Assembly: GCF_024198255.1 (NCBI RefSeq)
Contig: NZ_JAJVKW010000013.1
Span: forward strand, 62,001-126,000
Source: Myxococcus guangdongensis
GTDB lineage: Bacteria; Myxococcota; Myxococcia; Myxococcales; Myxococcaceae
DNA length: 64,000 nucleotides
Direction: 5' to 3'
In this document: piece after piece, positions 49,506 through 58,371 of the stretch
How the letters are laid out: each line of letters opens with the position of its first letter
Numbering within the stretch: position 1 is the stretch's first letter
Program-made: the position numbers and the translations under genes
The notes under the pieces: model-generated
What the model was told of the DNA's origin: nothing
Database searches by the model: none
What the model saw: only the letters and a program-made list of their open reading frames with translations

Positions 49506-50459
49506 AATGCAACGAGGGTCGACGAGAACCTGGGCCTCTTCGTAGCCGTGGCCCGACACCTGAGCTTCGTGGAGGCCGCGAAGCAACTGGGGATGTCCAC
49601 CAGCACGGTCAGCCGCCGTATCGCCCTCCTGGAGGAGACGCTGGGGACGCGGCTCCTCCAACGCACCTCGCGGCACGTGGGCTTGACGCTGGAAGGCACC
49701 CGGCTGCTGGAGCGAGCAGGGCCGCTCTGGGACCAGCTCGGCGCGGTGCTCGACCAGTCCGTGGACCGGGAGGAGGCGCCCGCCGGGAGGCTGCGGGTGA
49801 CGGCGCCCGTGACCTCGGGAGCCCAGCGCATCGCCCCCTTGCTGTTCTCCTTCGCGGCCCAGCATCCGCGCGTGGCCTTGGAGCTGACGCTCACCAACGC
49901 CGTGGTGGACCTGGTGGAAGAGGGGTTCGACCTCGCCTTCCGGGTGGGTCCCATCCGGGACGCGGAGCTGGTGGCGCGGCGACTGTGGAGCATCGAGTCC
50001 GTGTTCGCGGCCTCCCCGCGCTTCGTGCGGGACACCTTGAAGGGACAGACGCAGCTGACCCGGGAGGCGCTCGCCAAGGTGCCGGCGGTGATGGCGATGC
50101 CTCGAGGGGTGTGGCGCCTGCGCCGCCGTGACGGCGGCGTGGAGGAGGTCCGACCGATGGAGGTTCGCGTCGCGGTGAACGACACCCAGGTGGCGGTGGC
50201 GGCTGCCCTGGCGGGCCTGGGCGTGGTCAGCGCGGCCCGGGAGCTGGTCGACCCGCATGGCAAGAAGCTGGTGCCGCTCACCGTGAAGGGGCGCACCCCG
50301 GAGCCGCGAGAGCTCTTCGCCGTCTATCCCTCACGCAGGCAGCTCTCCACGCGGGCGCGCCGGGCGCTCGACTGGGTGATGGAGCACGGCGCTCCGCAGT
50401 CCCCTCGGCGGCCCCGGTCCTCACCAATCCACGATCATCGGGACCTGGCGCTCCCGTGA
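49503..50459 (+). CDS. LysR-family transcriptional regulator
   Basis: A 318-residue LysR protein. The N-terminal winged helix is FVAVARHLSFVEAAKQLGM, STSTVSRRIALLEETLGTRL, FQ-like QRTSRHVGLTLEG; the C-terminal substrate-binding domain (LRVTAPVTSGAQRIAPLL; FDLAFRVGP) is of the type that senses small acids. ATG 49503 is used. It overlaps the convergent gene at 50421 by 39 bp at the 3' end. It probably controls the divergent SDR gene through the palindrome. Confidence 0.9.
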   Translation: MNATRVDENLGLFVAVARHLSFVEAAKQLGMSTSTVSRRIALLEETLGTRLLQRTSRHVGLTLEGTRLLERAGPLWDQLGAVLDQSVDREEAPAGRLRVTAPVTSGAQRIAPLLFSFAAQHPRVALELTLTNAVVDLVEEGFDLAFRVGPIRDAELVARRLWSIESVFAASPRFVRDTLKGQTQLTREALAKVPAVMAMPRGVWRLRRRDGGVEEVRPMEVRVAVNDTQVAVAAALAGLGVVSAARELVDPHGKKLVPLTVKGRTPEPRELFAVYPSRRQLSTRARRALDWVMEHGAPQSPRRPRSSPIHDHRDLALP

Positions 50460-51011
50460 GTCCACCAGGGCCGCGCGGAGGTCCTCGGCCGCGGCCTTCG
50501 CGTCGACGGGCCACGGCATCCGCTCCAACGCCTCCAGCGCCCGGAACGTCGACCCGGTGAGACCCCGAAGCGGCGTCGCCATCTCGAAGGTCTCGTCGAA
50601 GTCGCAGGGGAGGAAGAGCGTGGAGGAGACATGCGCGCGGTCGGCCTCGCCCCTCTTGCGGAACCCGAGGAACGACCTGACGGGCTTGCGCGCCTCTTCC
50701 ACGAGCGCCTCGTACGAGGCGGGGTCCACGCGGTGGAAGCACGGCTCGGCGGCAGAGCGCTCGTCCCACAATTGGCTCGGGACGCCGCCCGGCAGCTTCC
50801 GGAGGTCCTCCACCAACATGGACATGACGCTGACGCGACGTGCAGGTGCCTCGGGTCCGCCAAATGGCAGACCTTCCGGGAGCTGACGCGCGCCTTCCGG
50901 TCCGAGGATGGAGTACGGGACACCGCTCGCCCAGGCGGAGCGCATCGCCGGGGTGATGAAGTCCCCGACGATGTAGCGACTGAGGGGCAGCACCATGAAG
51001 TCGATGGCCAT
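50421..51011 (-). CDS. Hypothetical protein
   Basis: A 196-residue soluble protein of no family I recognise. It opens MAIDFMVLPLSRYIVGDFIT; PSYSILGPEG and SQLWDERSAAEPCFHRVDPA occur later, and it ends in an acidic helix with PVDAKAAAEDLRAALVDS. The composition resembles myxobacterial immunity-like or uncharacterised cytoplasmic proteins. It is divergent from the Pro-rich protein at 51279, which has toxin-like features, so the two could be a toxin and immunity pair; this is speculative. The long reading frame and lack of alternatives make the gene itself credible. Confidence 0.6.
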   Translation of the reverse strand: MAIDFMVLPLSRYIVGDFITPAMRSAWASGVPYSILGPEGARQLPEGLPFGGPEAPARRVSVMSMLVEDLRKLPGGVPSQLWDERSAAEPCFHRVDPASYEALVEEARKPVRSFLGFRKRGEADRAHVSSTLFLPCDFDETFEMATPLRGLTGSTFRALEALERMPWPVDAKAAAEDLRAALVDSRERQVPMIVDW

Positions 51012-51278
51012 GGATGCCTGACACTAGCAGCGTCAGTCGCGCGGAGGACAACACCTGGAACCTCCACCTGCGGGGCCGCGCCTCGCCCGCAGACAGGAGC
51101 CGCCACCACGCATGACGGGGAGCGGTGGAGGGCCCTCGTGGGGCGAGACACTGTCGTGCGCGCATCGGCCTGCTGCACCTCGGTGCATGAGGACGCGGAG
51201 CGAGGCCGGCCGACAATTCCTTTCGTGCAGGCCCCCAAGGCCTGTGTCCCACCGCATCTTCCGTCCGGGAGTTCCCCC

Positions 51279-52208
51279 ATGCCCAGCCGCATTCCCAAAT
51301 TGAGCAATCCGCCCACCTCGCCCAGCTACCGCCCGCCCAACCCCAACGCGCCTCGCGGCACACATCCCACGAACACCGTGGCTCCCCAGCGTCAGCCGCC
51401 CCAGGCCCCCGGCCCCGCCCCCCGGTTCCCGCAGGGCCCCGTACCGCCCATGGCCCAGGGGAACGCGGCCCCACCGCTCCGGCTGGACAACACCGCGGCC
51501 CTCACGCACGGAATCCCCTCGTCACACGTGGGGACCGCCCTCGCCAACGGCCGGCTCAGCTCCGCCTATCATCGTGAGGGGCCCAACGGGCGCTACTCCC
51601 GCCAATCCGACATGCGAGGCGGAGGCGCCCTGGGCGTCTACACCCGCGCGCAGGGCACGCAGCAGGACTCATGGCAGGCCCAGGGCTACGGTGTCGGCAG
51701 CAACCCGAACACCGTGCAGATGGTGCTCAACCCCACGTTGCTCCAGAACAACAACCGGTGGCGCGCCTCCACCACGGACAATGATGGCCGGGTGCCCGGG
51801 TCCATCCCGGCAGACCAGAACGGCCTGCCCCCGGGAAATCCCCTCCACCGCGCGTCGCTCTGGTCGAAGCAGAACGAAGCCGCGCGCAATAACGACTTCA
51901 ACCGGACCGTGAACGGGCCGAACCCCTCCTACAACAACGAGCAACTGCACTGGCAGCACATCCCCTTGCAGAACAACCTCCGGGGGATGGTCACGACGTC
52001 ACAGAACTCCTTCGACACCGTGATGCAGCAGCCCAGCGCCTGGCGCAGCGGGCTGCCGCTGCCCAGCGGACCCAATGGCCTCCAGGGACTGGGCTACGTC
52101 AACGTCGGCACCCAGCGGGTTCCCGTCGTCCAGGTCGCACCCGACTCCTCCCAGGCGAGCGCCCTGCGCCAGGGGGGCATCTCGGGTCCAGACGGAAAGG
52201 TGCGCTAG
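51279..52208 (+). CDS. Pro-rich protein with possible ADP-ribosyltransferase-like domain
   Basis: A 309-residue protein. The first ~65 residues are Pro/Asn-rich (PPTSPSYRPPNPNAP) with no signal peptide. From ~70 it reads THGIPSSHVGTALANGRLSS, then GGGALGVYTRAQG and QMVLNPTLL. This layout echoes the H...GxGVY...E signature of HYD1/PARP-type ADP-ribosyltransferases. The middle and end are Asn/Gln-rich (EAARNNDFNRTVNGPNPSYN). ATG 51279 is preceded by CGGGAGTTCCCCC. The enzymatic reading is only a hint; an uncharacterised protein is the safe call. Confidence 0.65.
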   Translation: MPSRIPKLSNPPTSPSYRPPNPNAPRGTHPTNTVAPQRQPPQAPGPAPRFPQGPVPPMAQGNAAPPLRLDNTAALTHGIPSSHVGTALANGRLSSAYHREGPNGRYSRQSDMRGGGALGVYTRAQGTQQDSWQAQGYGVGSNPNTVQMVLNPTLLQNNNRWRASTTDNDGRVPGSIPADQNGLPPGNPLHRASLWSKQNEAARNNDFNRTVNGPNPSYNNEQLHWQHIPLQNNLRGMVTTSQNSFDTVMQQPSAWRSGLPLPSGPNGLQGLGYVNVGTQRVPVVQVAPDSSQASALRQGGISGPDGKVR

Positions 52209-52221
52209 GTCCAGGCGCCCA

Positions 52222-52253
52222 CCCGCCGGGTCGGCGTGGAGCGACCCGGCGGG
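52222..52253. terminator. 12-bp perfect hairpin between convergent genes
   Basis: CCCGCCGGGTCG (52222-52233) pairs exactly with 52242-52253 over an eight-base loop, separating the Pro-rich protein gene from the convergent DUF1697 gene. Confidence 0.7.
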
Positions 52254-52269
52254 CTCGGAGTGGAGGGCC

Positions 52270-52809
52270 TCAACCCTCGCCGAGCAGCGCCAGGACTTTC
52301 AGCACCGTGTTCCAGTTGCGCGTCGTGGCCGTGCCGCGCAAGGACAGCTTCCCGAGCGCGACCGCCAACGGACTGCGCCCCTGGCCGTTGGGATACCACG
52401 TGTAGATCTCCTTGCCCGCGACCTCGAACAGCTCCGGCGTCCAGTCCTGGTCATGGAGGGACGAGAGCTCCGCCTTCGTCGGCGCATGCGAGAGGAACGT
52501 CACGCACAGGTACGAGGGATTCGTCGCCACGTCCGCGAACGGGTTGCCGTCGACGACGGCCTGCAGCTGCTTCAGCGTCCGGAGCGTCGTGGCGATGGGC
52601 CGTCCCATGAACCGCGCGAGCGCGTCCTCGATGGCCTTCGTGAGCGCCGCCGCGCCGAGCTTCGTCGTGAACACCGCGTTGCCGCTCTGGACATAGGTCT
52701 TCACGTCGACGCACCCGAGCTTCGACAGCATCTCGCGGAGCTCCGCCATCGGCAGGCTGTTCTTCGTGCCCACATTCACGCCGCGGAGCAGGAGCGCATA
52801 ACGAGTCAT
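52270..52809 (-). CDS. DUF1697 protein
   Basis: A 179-residue protein clearly of the DUF1697 family. It opens RYALLLRGVNVGTKNSLPMA, then VKTYVQSGNAVF, and closes with YPNGQGRSPLAVALGKLSL followed by TTRNWNTVLKVLALL. DUF1697 proteins have a ferredoxin-like repeat fold and no known activity. Divergent from the DHFR-like gene with 96 bp between. Confidence 0.9.
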   Translation of the reverse strand: MTRYALLLRGVNVGTKNSLPMAELREMLSKLGCVDVKTYVQSGNAVFTTKLGAAALTKAIEDALARFMGRPIATTLRTLKQLQAVVDGNPFADVATNPSYLCVTFLSHAPTKAELSSLHDQDWTPELFEVAGKEIYTWYPNGQGRSPLAVALGKLSLRGTATTRNWNTVLKVLALLGEG

Positions 52810-52905
52810 GGCCCGATTGTGCCACGCGGCGCCAAGGAGAGGTGCTCACCCGAGCGGGCGTTCGATCAGGTTGCGTCCGACATCATGGGTTGAGACGCTC
52901 ACGCG

Positions 52906-53451
<546 letters not shown>

Positions 53452-53457
53452 ACCGCG

Positions 53458-53486
53458 CGGGGGCTCGCCCGGTCCACGAGCCCCCG
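53458..53486. terminator. 10-bp hairpin between convergent genes
   Basis: CGGGGGCTCG (53458-53467) pairs with CGAGCCCCCG (53477-53486) over a nine-base loop, between the DHFR-like gene and the convergent secreted-protein gene. Confidence 0.65.
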
Positions 53487-53513
53487 AATCACACACACGA
53501 GCTGGCCCGTGCG

Positions 53514-54539
53514 TCACTCCCCCGTCGGGGCGTAGAACTCCGCCGGGCCGGCGAGCCACACGGTGGTGCCGTCGGTGCGCTCCAGCAGCGCCTCGGCCAG
53601 CTTGACCCAGTCATCGTGGAGTCCCACGACCTGCAGGCTGGAGGGGAGGTAGCCCACGAACTGCCGGGGGCCCACGGCGACGACGGTCGCGGAGGGCGCG
53701 CGGTGCAGCTGCTCCGAGTGGGCGCCATAGAGGGCCCAGGGGCTCCAGGAGCGGCTCAGCGCTTCGTAGCGCAGCGGCGCGCAGCTCGTCTGCGCGATGA
53801 GCCTGGCGTCCTCCTCGCTCTCACCCGAGCAGACCTGGAGGCGATCTCCGAGCTTCACGTCCCTCAGCGGACAGGCCACTTGCAGCACGTGGCGGCAGGT
53901 CCCGATGGGCTGCGGCGCGCCGAGCTCGCTCGAGTAGGCCTGCACGAACGCGGCGGTCCCCTTCGAGTCATCCCACTCGATGGCCGGGCCCAGGTCCTCC
54001 AGGAAGACCCACGGCACGGTGGTGGCCTCCACGAGTGCCGACGCCACCCACGCCACGTCCAGGCCGTACCCGAGGGGCGCCTCGCTGTACGGGACGAACC
54101 CCACATAGCCGCCCGTCTGCCGGCGCCTCACGGTGCCGCCGCCCCTGAACAGGACATCGCCCTTCGTCGCGCCCCCCGGGCGACCCACGGTGCCGCCGTT
54201 GCCGGGAGGGTTGTCCGCCGGAGTCGTACAAAGTTGGGTGCAGGAGTTCTTGGCGTCCCGGTCGGCCCAATCCTGGCTCGTGTTGGAGCACCCCAGGGTC
54301 TTGTCGAAGGGGGAATGGGCGGGAGGCTCGCAATGACAAGGCTCGTACACCGCCGTGAACCGGCACGCCGCCTCGACCCACGGCGGAGGGCCATGCTGGC
54401 CGTAATACCCGACGCCGATGATGCCTCCGGGCGTCCGCGCCTGGGCCGGCGCGCTCCAGGTGACGACGCTCAGGGCGGCCAGGAGCGCGAGCAATGACAT
54501 CCTCGACGTGAGACGAATCAAGCACAGCTGCGGGGACAT
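53514..54539 (-). CDS. Hypothetical secreted Cys-rich protein
   Basis: A 341-residue exported protein, starting at 54539 just after GGAGGTCC; the signal peptide (MSLLALLAALSVVTWSAPAQA) lies within the first ~34 residues. The mature protein has an N-terminal Cys-rich segment (CRFTAVYEPCHCEPP; GCSNTSQDWA; NSCTQLCTT), a Gly-rich stretch, then a longer domain with WVFLEDLGPAIEW, ACPLRDVKLGDRLQVC and EFYAPTGE at the very end. No family recognised. Next to, and divergent from, a LuxR regulator, but nothing links them beyond position. Confidence 0.7.
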   Translation of the reverse strand: MSPQLCLIRLTSRMSLLALLAALSVVTWSAPAQARTPGGIIGVGYYGQHGPPPWVEAACRFTAVYEPCHCEPPAHSPFDKTLGCSNTSQDWADRDAKNSCTQLCTTPADNPPGNGGTVGRPGGATKGDVLFRGGGTVRRRQTGGYVGFVPYSEAPLGYGLDVAWVASALVEATTVPWVFLEDLGPAIEWDDSKGTAAFVQAYSSELGAPQPIGTCRHVLQVACPLRDVKLGDRLQVCSGESEEDARLIAQTSCAPLRYEALSRSWSPWALYGAHSEQLHRAPSATVVAVGPRQFVGYLPSSLQVVGLHDDWVKLAEALLERTDGTTVWLAGPAEFYAPTGE

Positions 54540-54724
54540 GGGACCTCCAGCGAATGGACAGACACGGCGCACGGGAACGTACGGGAAACCCATGGAGAGC
54601 CGGCATCACCCATAGGGGTGAAGCCCCCCGCACCCAGGCCGCCTGGAGAAAACTGTCGTTGCCGCGCGTGATAGACATGCCTCGGACGTCGTGCCGACAC
54701 TCGAATCCCACCGGGAGGCAGGTC

Positions 54725-55819
54725 ATGCGCGTGAAGAGTCAGCCGGGTTCCATGCAAGGAGAGCGGGTCCTCCTGGAGGTCACGACGGCGTTGAGCAGCT
54801 CGCTCGACCTGAAGGAGGCCTTCTCGGAGTCCCACCGGATCCTGTCACGCGTGCTGGCGGCGGACTTCGGTGGGCTGTGTGTGTCCAATCCAGGGGCGCC
54901 CGGCCAATACGACTGGCCGATGGTCCAGGACATGCCCCAGGTCTTCTTCGACCGCTACCCGGAGATTTCAGACGAGTGTTTCGTGAGCTCCGCGGTGATT
55001 CAGCGGCCCAACATCGTGCTGCGGGACACCGAGATGCTGTCGCGCCAGCAGATGCACGACAGCGCCATGTATGCGTTCTGCAAGGAGATGCACATGCCGG
55101 TGGAGCGGGTGCTCTCCGTCTTGCTGGACATGGGGCTCGGCTGGCACAGCGGGTTCACGCTCTACCGGGAGACCCGGAAGGCCTTCACGGAGAAGGAGCG
55201 GACCTTCCTCCAGCGCCTGACGCCCATCCTGGCGAGGACGGTGCGCAACTGCCGCATGCTGGAAGACCTGGCGCGACAGGGAGACCTGCTGGAGCAACTC
55301 TTCCGGCACACGGGGCTCGAGAGCATCGTGCTGAGCCCGCCCACCACCGAGCTGATGCGCACGCCCCGCTCCACGGCGCTGCTGCATCGCTGGTTCCCGG
55401 ATGCACCCTGTGGCCGCTTCGGCCTGCCCCAGGTGCTCCTGGACGCGCTGGAGGGGCTCCGGCGCGCTGTCTCCGGGCAGGACGTCCTGACCTTCCGGCG
55501 CCCGGGGAGGAGCTTGAAGGTGACCTTCATGCGGTTGCCAGGACACTCCGGGAGGATGCCCTGGGCGCTCATCTTCCAGGAGGTGCAGCACGGGGCGCAG
55601 GCTCCCGCGGAGTGGCGCAAGCGGCTCACGCCTCGTGAGATGGACGTGGTGGAGCGTGTCTTGAATGGCTGGGACAACCAGACCATCGCGGACGACCTGG
55701 GCAGCTCGCTGAACACCTTGAAGACGCACCTGAAGCGCGTCTACGTCAAGCTGGCCGTGCCCAGCCGGGCCAAGCTCATCCTGCTGGCGCAGGAGGGGAG
55801 CCTCTCTTCGGACACGTGA
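54725..55819 (+). CDS. LuxR-type regulator with GAF-like sensor
   Basis: A 364-residue regulator. The C-terminal ~60 residues are a LuxR helix-turn-helix (LTPREMDVVERVLNGWDNQT; SSLNTLKTHLKRVYVKL). The N-terminal ~190 residues resemble a GAF/PAS-type sensor (ERVLLEVTTALSSSLDLKEA; DFGGLCVSNPGAPGQYDWP) with no obvious receiver domain, so it is not a standard response regulator. ATG 54725 follows GGGAGG. Its target genes are not evident; the neighbours are an AlkB gene and a secreted protein. Confidence 0.82.
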   Translation: MRVKSQPGSMQGERVLLEVTTALSSSLDLKEAFSESHRILSRVLAADFGGLCVSNPGAPGQYDWPMVQDMPQVFFDRYPEISDECFVSSAVIQRPNIVLRDTEMLSRQQMHDSAMYAFCKEMHMPVERVLSVLLDMGLGWHSGFTLYRETRKAFTEKERTFLQRLTPILARTVRNCRMLEDLARQGDLLEQLFRHTGLESIVLSPPTTELMRTPRSTALLHRWFPDAPCGRFGLPQVLLDALEGLRRAVSGQDVLTFRRPGRSLKVTFMRLPGHSGRMPWALIFQEVQHGAQAPAEWRKRLTPREMDVVERVLNGWDNQTIADDLGSSLNTLKTHLKRVYVKLAVPSRAKLILLAQEGSLSSDT

Positions 55820-55835
55820 CGCCCCGCCTGGGGAC

Positions 55836-56420
55836 TCACGCGCTGAAGGCGCGAATCGTCACCGAGATGCGCCGCCCGCGCGCCTGCGCGGAGGGAGGGA
55901 CCTCGTGCGTGAAGGCGCGGTTCGTCGACCACGGAATCACGATGACGCCACCGTTCACCGCGGGGATGTCGATGAAGCCCTCCCCCTTCCAGGGCCGCAT
56001 GCGGAACGCGCGCTGTTCCCCGAAGGAGAGCGTGATGATGGGGGAGCCCTCGATGCGCTGGACATCGCTGTCGCGATGTTTGCCGATGTAGTGGTCCTCC
56101 GTGCCTTCGTACCAGTTCAACAGCAGGCCATTGAGGCGTGCGTCGAATTCGGAGCGCGCCCACCGCAGCCAGGTCTCCATCGACGGAGTCAGGGGCAAGG
56201 CGCGGTTGACGCGCCCCGTGTAGTGGTAGTCCGCGCCATAGGCTTGCTGCCACCGTGGCGTGCGGACCCGCCGCCCATGAATCTGTATCTCATGGAACTC
56301 CTCGGGGTGGAGCGTCCAGAGGTCCTCGAAGGCCTGGTCCAAGGGCACGAGCTCGCGAGGCAACTGCCCCACCAGGACCTCGTAGCCCTCCCCCAGGGGA
56401 ATGGAGCGCAGCTCTGCCAT
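55836..56420 (-). CDS. AlkB-family 2-oxoglutarate/Fe(II) dioxygenase
   Basis: A 194-residue dioxygenase of the AlkB type, which removes alkyl damage from nucleic acids or hydroxylates other substrates. Iron ligands are visible as KHRDSD (His, Asp) and the late FTHEVP; the 2-oxoglutarate arginine lies in RRISVTIRAF. NWYEGTEDHYIGKH is the usual lead-in. ATG 56420 opens with MAELRSIPLG. Convergent with the LuxR gene. A repair role is likely but not proven. Confidence 0.88.
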   Translation of the reverse strand: MAELRSIPLGEGYEVLVGQLPRELVPLDQAFEDLWTLHPEEFHEIQIHGRRVRTPRWQQAYGADYHYTGRVNRALPLTPSMETWLRWARSEFDARLNGLLLNWYEGTEDHYIGKHRDSDVQRIEGSPIITLSFGEQRAFRMRPWKGEGFIDIPAVNGGVIVIPWSTNRAFTHEVPPSAQARGRRISVTIRAFSA

Positions 56421-56633
56421 GGACTGAACCTATGTCCAGCGCCCATGTCCGGGCAAGGTCCCCGAGCGCCATGCGCCCCCACCCATGAGGCGCACGAGTG
56501 CCCGTCCGCCATCGACGGGGTGGTCGAATGGGATGGGCGCAGTGCTTCCCATGCGATGGAGCCCGAGAAGCGAGGGCAATTGTTGAGCAGGACAACCCCA
56601 GGCTAGAAGTCTTCAACCTTGAAGGGGGCGTGA

Positions 56634-58082
56634 ATGTCGAGTCGAACGGTGTCCCGGAGAACGTTGCTCCAAGGTGCGTTGGTGGCGGTCGCCTTCAATC
56701 CCATGAGCCGGAGCTGGGCTTCCACGCTGGAGGCCGGCGCGGTCCCCCTACCCCCACTCGATGGCGCGCTGCTGTTGGACGACGCGTCACGGACCGCGGC
56801 CTCGGACGACTTCGGCCACATCCGCCACCACACGCCGTGGGCCGTGCTCGTCCCCGGCTCGGTGCAGGACATCGTGGGCATGGTCCGCTTCGCGCGCCGC
56901 CAGGGATTGAAGATCGCCGCCGCGCGGGGCCTGGGTGAGAGCCACAGCACCTTCGGCCAGTCCCAGGTGCCGGCGGGCATCGTCATCGACATGTCCGCGC
57001 TGGCCACCATTCATGAGCTGGACGCGGACAGCGCCTGGGTGGATGCGGGCGTCCGCTGGCACGAGCTGCTCCAGGCCTCGCTCCCCAGCGGCAAGAGCCC
57101 CCCGGTGCTGACCGACTACATCGAGCTGAGCATCGGCGGGACGCTGTCGGCGGGAGGCATCGGCGGACAGGCGTTCCGCTGGGGCCTCCAGGTCGACAAC
57201 GTCCTGGAGATGGACGTCGTCACGGGCCGGGGCGAGCTCGTGCGGTGCTCACGCTGGCGCGAGCGGCCCCTGTTCGACGCGGTGCGCTCGGGCCTGGGCC
57301 AGTTCGGCATCATCGTGCGAGCCCGGGTGCGGCTGGTCGACGTGCAGCCCCGCGCCCGGACCTACCTCGCGCTGTACGACGACCTCCACCGCTTCCTGGA
57401 GGACCAGCGGCGGCTCATCGACGAGGGCCGCTTCGACTACGTCGAGGGCTCCGTCGTCACCTCCAACGGAGGCCGGGCGTATCAGCTCGAGGTGGTGAAG
57501 TACTTCACCCCGGGCTCGGAGCCACGGGACTCCAGGCTGCTCGCGGGCCTGCGCTTCCAGCCGGGGACGCTCCAGGTGACCGACGGCAGCTACTTCGACT
57601 TCGCCAACCGCCTCGCGCCCCTGATCGAGCTGCTCAAGCAGCTCGGCGTCTGGAATTTCCCCCACCCCTGGCTGGACATGTTCGTCCCCGCCCGGTGCGC
57701 CGAGGACTTCGTCCAGGAGGTCCTCTCACAGACCACCGACGCCGACATGGGCCAGGGGCCCATCCTGCTCTACCCCTTCCGAGCCTCGGCGCTGACCACG
57801 CCCTTCCTGCGCACGCCCAACGACAGACACATCTTCCTCTTCTCGCTGCTGCGCACCGCCATCCCCCCGACGCCCGAGAACGCCGCGGCCCTCGTGCAGA
57901 AGAACCGCGCCATCGTCGACCGGCTCACGGCCCTCGGCGGGAAGATCTACCCCGTGGATGCCGTGCCCTTGAGTCCCGCGGACTGGCGTCGCCACTTCCA
58001 TCCCCACTGGGAGCGGTTCGAGCACGCCAAGCGGCGCTATGACCCGGACCACCTCCTCACCCCGGGACAAGGCATCTTCTGA
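56634..58082 (+). CDS. Tat-exported cytokinin-dehydrogenase-like FAD oxidoreductase
   Basis: A 482-residue flavoprotein. The N-terminus carries a Tat signal (SRRTLLQGALVAVAF), so it is exported folded. The PCMH/FAD_binding_4 domain follows, with ARGLGESHSTFGQ; His104 fits the covalent FAD His of plant cytokinin dehydrogenases. The second half matches the cytokinin-binding domain (YFDFANRLAPLIELL; NFPHPWLDMFVP; HWERFEHAKRRYDP). In plants these enzymes cleave isoprenyl side chains from adenines; here the natural substrate is unknown. An AAGGGGG ribosome site precedes ATG 56634. The domain match is good, the substrate is inference. Confidence 0.85.
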   Translation: MSSRTVSRRTLLQGALVAVAFNPMSRSWASTLEAGAVPLPPLDGALLLDDASRTAASDDFGHIRHHTPWAVLVPGSVQDIVGMVRFARRQGLKIAAARGLGESHSTFGQSQVPAGIVIDMSALATIHELDADSAWVDAGVRWHELLQASLPSGKSPPVLTDYIELSIGGTLSAGGIGGQAFRWGLQVDNVLEMDVVTGRGELVRCSRWRERPLFDAVRSGLGQFGIIVRARVRLVDVQPRARTYLALYDDLHRFLEDQRRLIDEGRFDYVEGSVVTSNGGRAYQLEVVKYFTPGSEPRDSRLLAGLRFQPGTLQVTDGSYFDFANRLAPLIELLKQLGVWNFPHPWLDMFVPARCAEDFVQEVLSQTTDADMGQGPILLYPFRASALTTPFLRTPNDRHIFLFSLLRTAIPPTPENAAALVQKNRAIVDRLTALGGKIYPVDAVPLSPADWRRHFHPHWERFEHAKRRYDPDHLLTPGQGIF

Positions 58083-58229
58083 GCGAGCGAGGCAAGCCCT
58101 CCGTCGCCTGAATCGATGTCACGGAGGTCCACACGCCGTGGGACGCACCTGCGTCCGCGATGAACGCAGGTGACGGGCCCTCGCGCGAAGCCTCCCGAAC
58201 GTTCGCTCGGAGGAGACCCGCGGGGTCAC

Positions 58230-58245
58230 TGGCACCTGGATTGCT
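58230..58245 (+). promoter_or_regulatory. Consensus sigma-54 promoter
   Basis: TGGCAC-N5-TTGCT (58230-58235 and 58241-58245) matches the -24/-12 sigma-54 consensus exactly in sequence and spacing. It points toward the 1,032-residue protein gene, which begins 127 bases after its end. Expected transcript start is near 58256. Sigma-54 promoters need an enhancer-binding activator, a regulator class that is abundant in myxobacteria. Confidence 0.7.
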
Positions 58246-58371
58246 TATGCAACCCTCCTGGGTTCCGGCGACACGCCACCGTCGACATGTCTCACATCGA
58301 ATGGATGTCACACCGACGTCAATTCCAGACGTCGCCTGGCCCCTGCCGTCTCCCCCAGGACCGGAACATCC

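Noticed and set aside
52812-52826. TGGCAC near the DUF1697 start (minus strand)
   Set aside because: The -12 element is GGCAT, not TTGC, and the match overlaps the start region.
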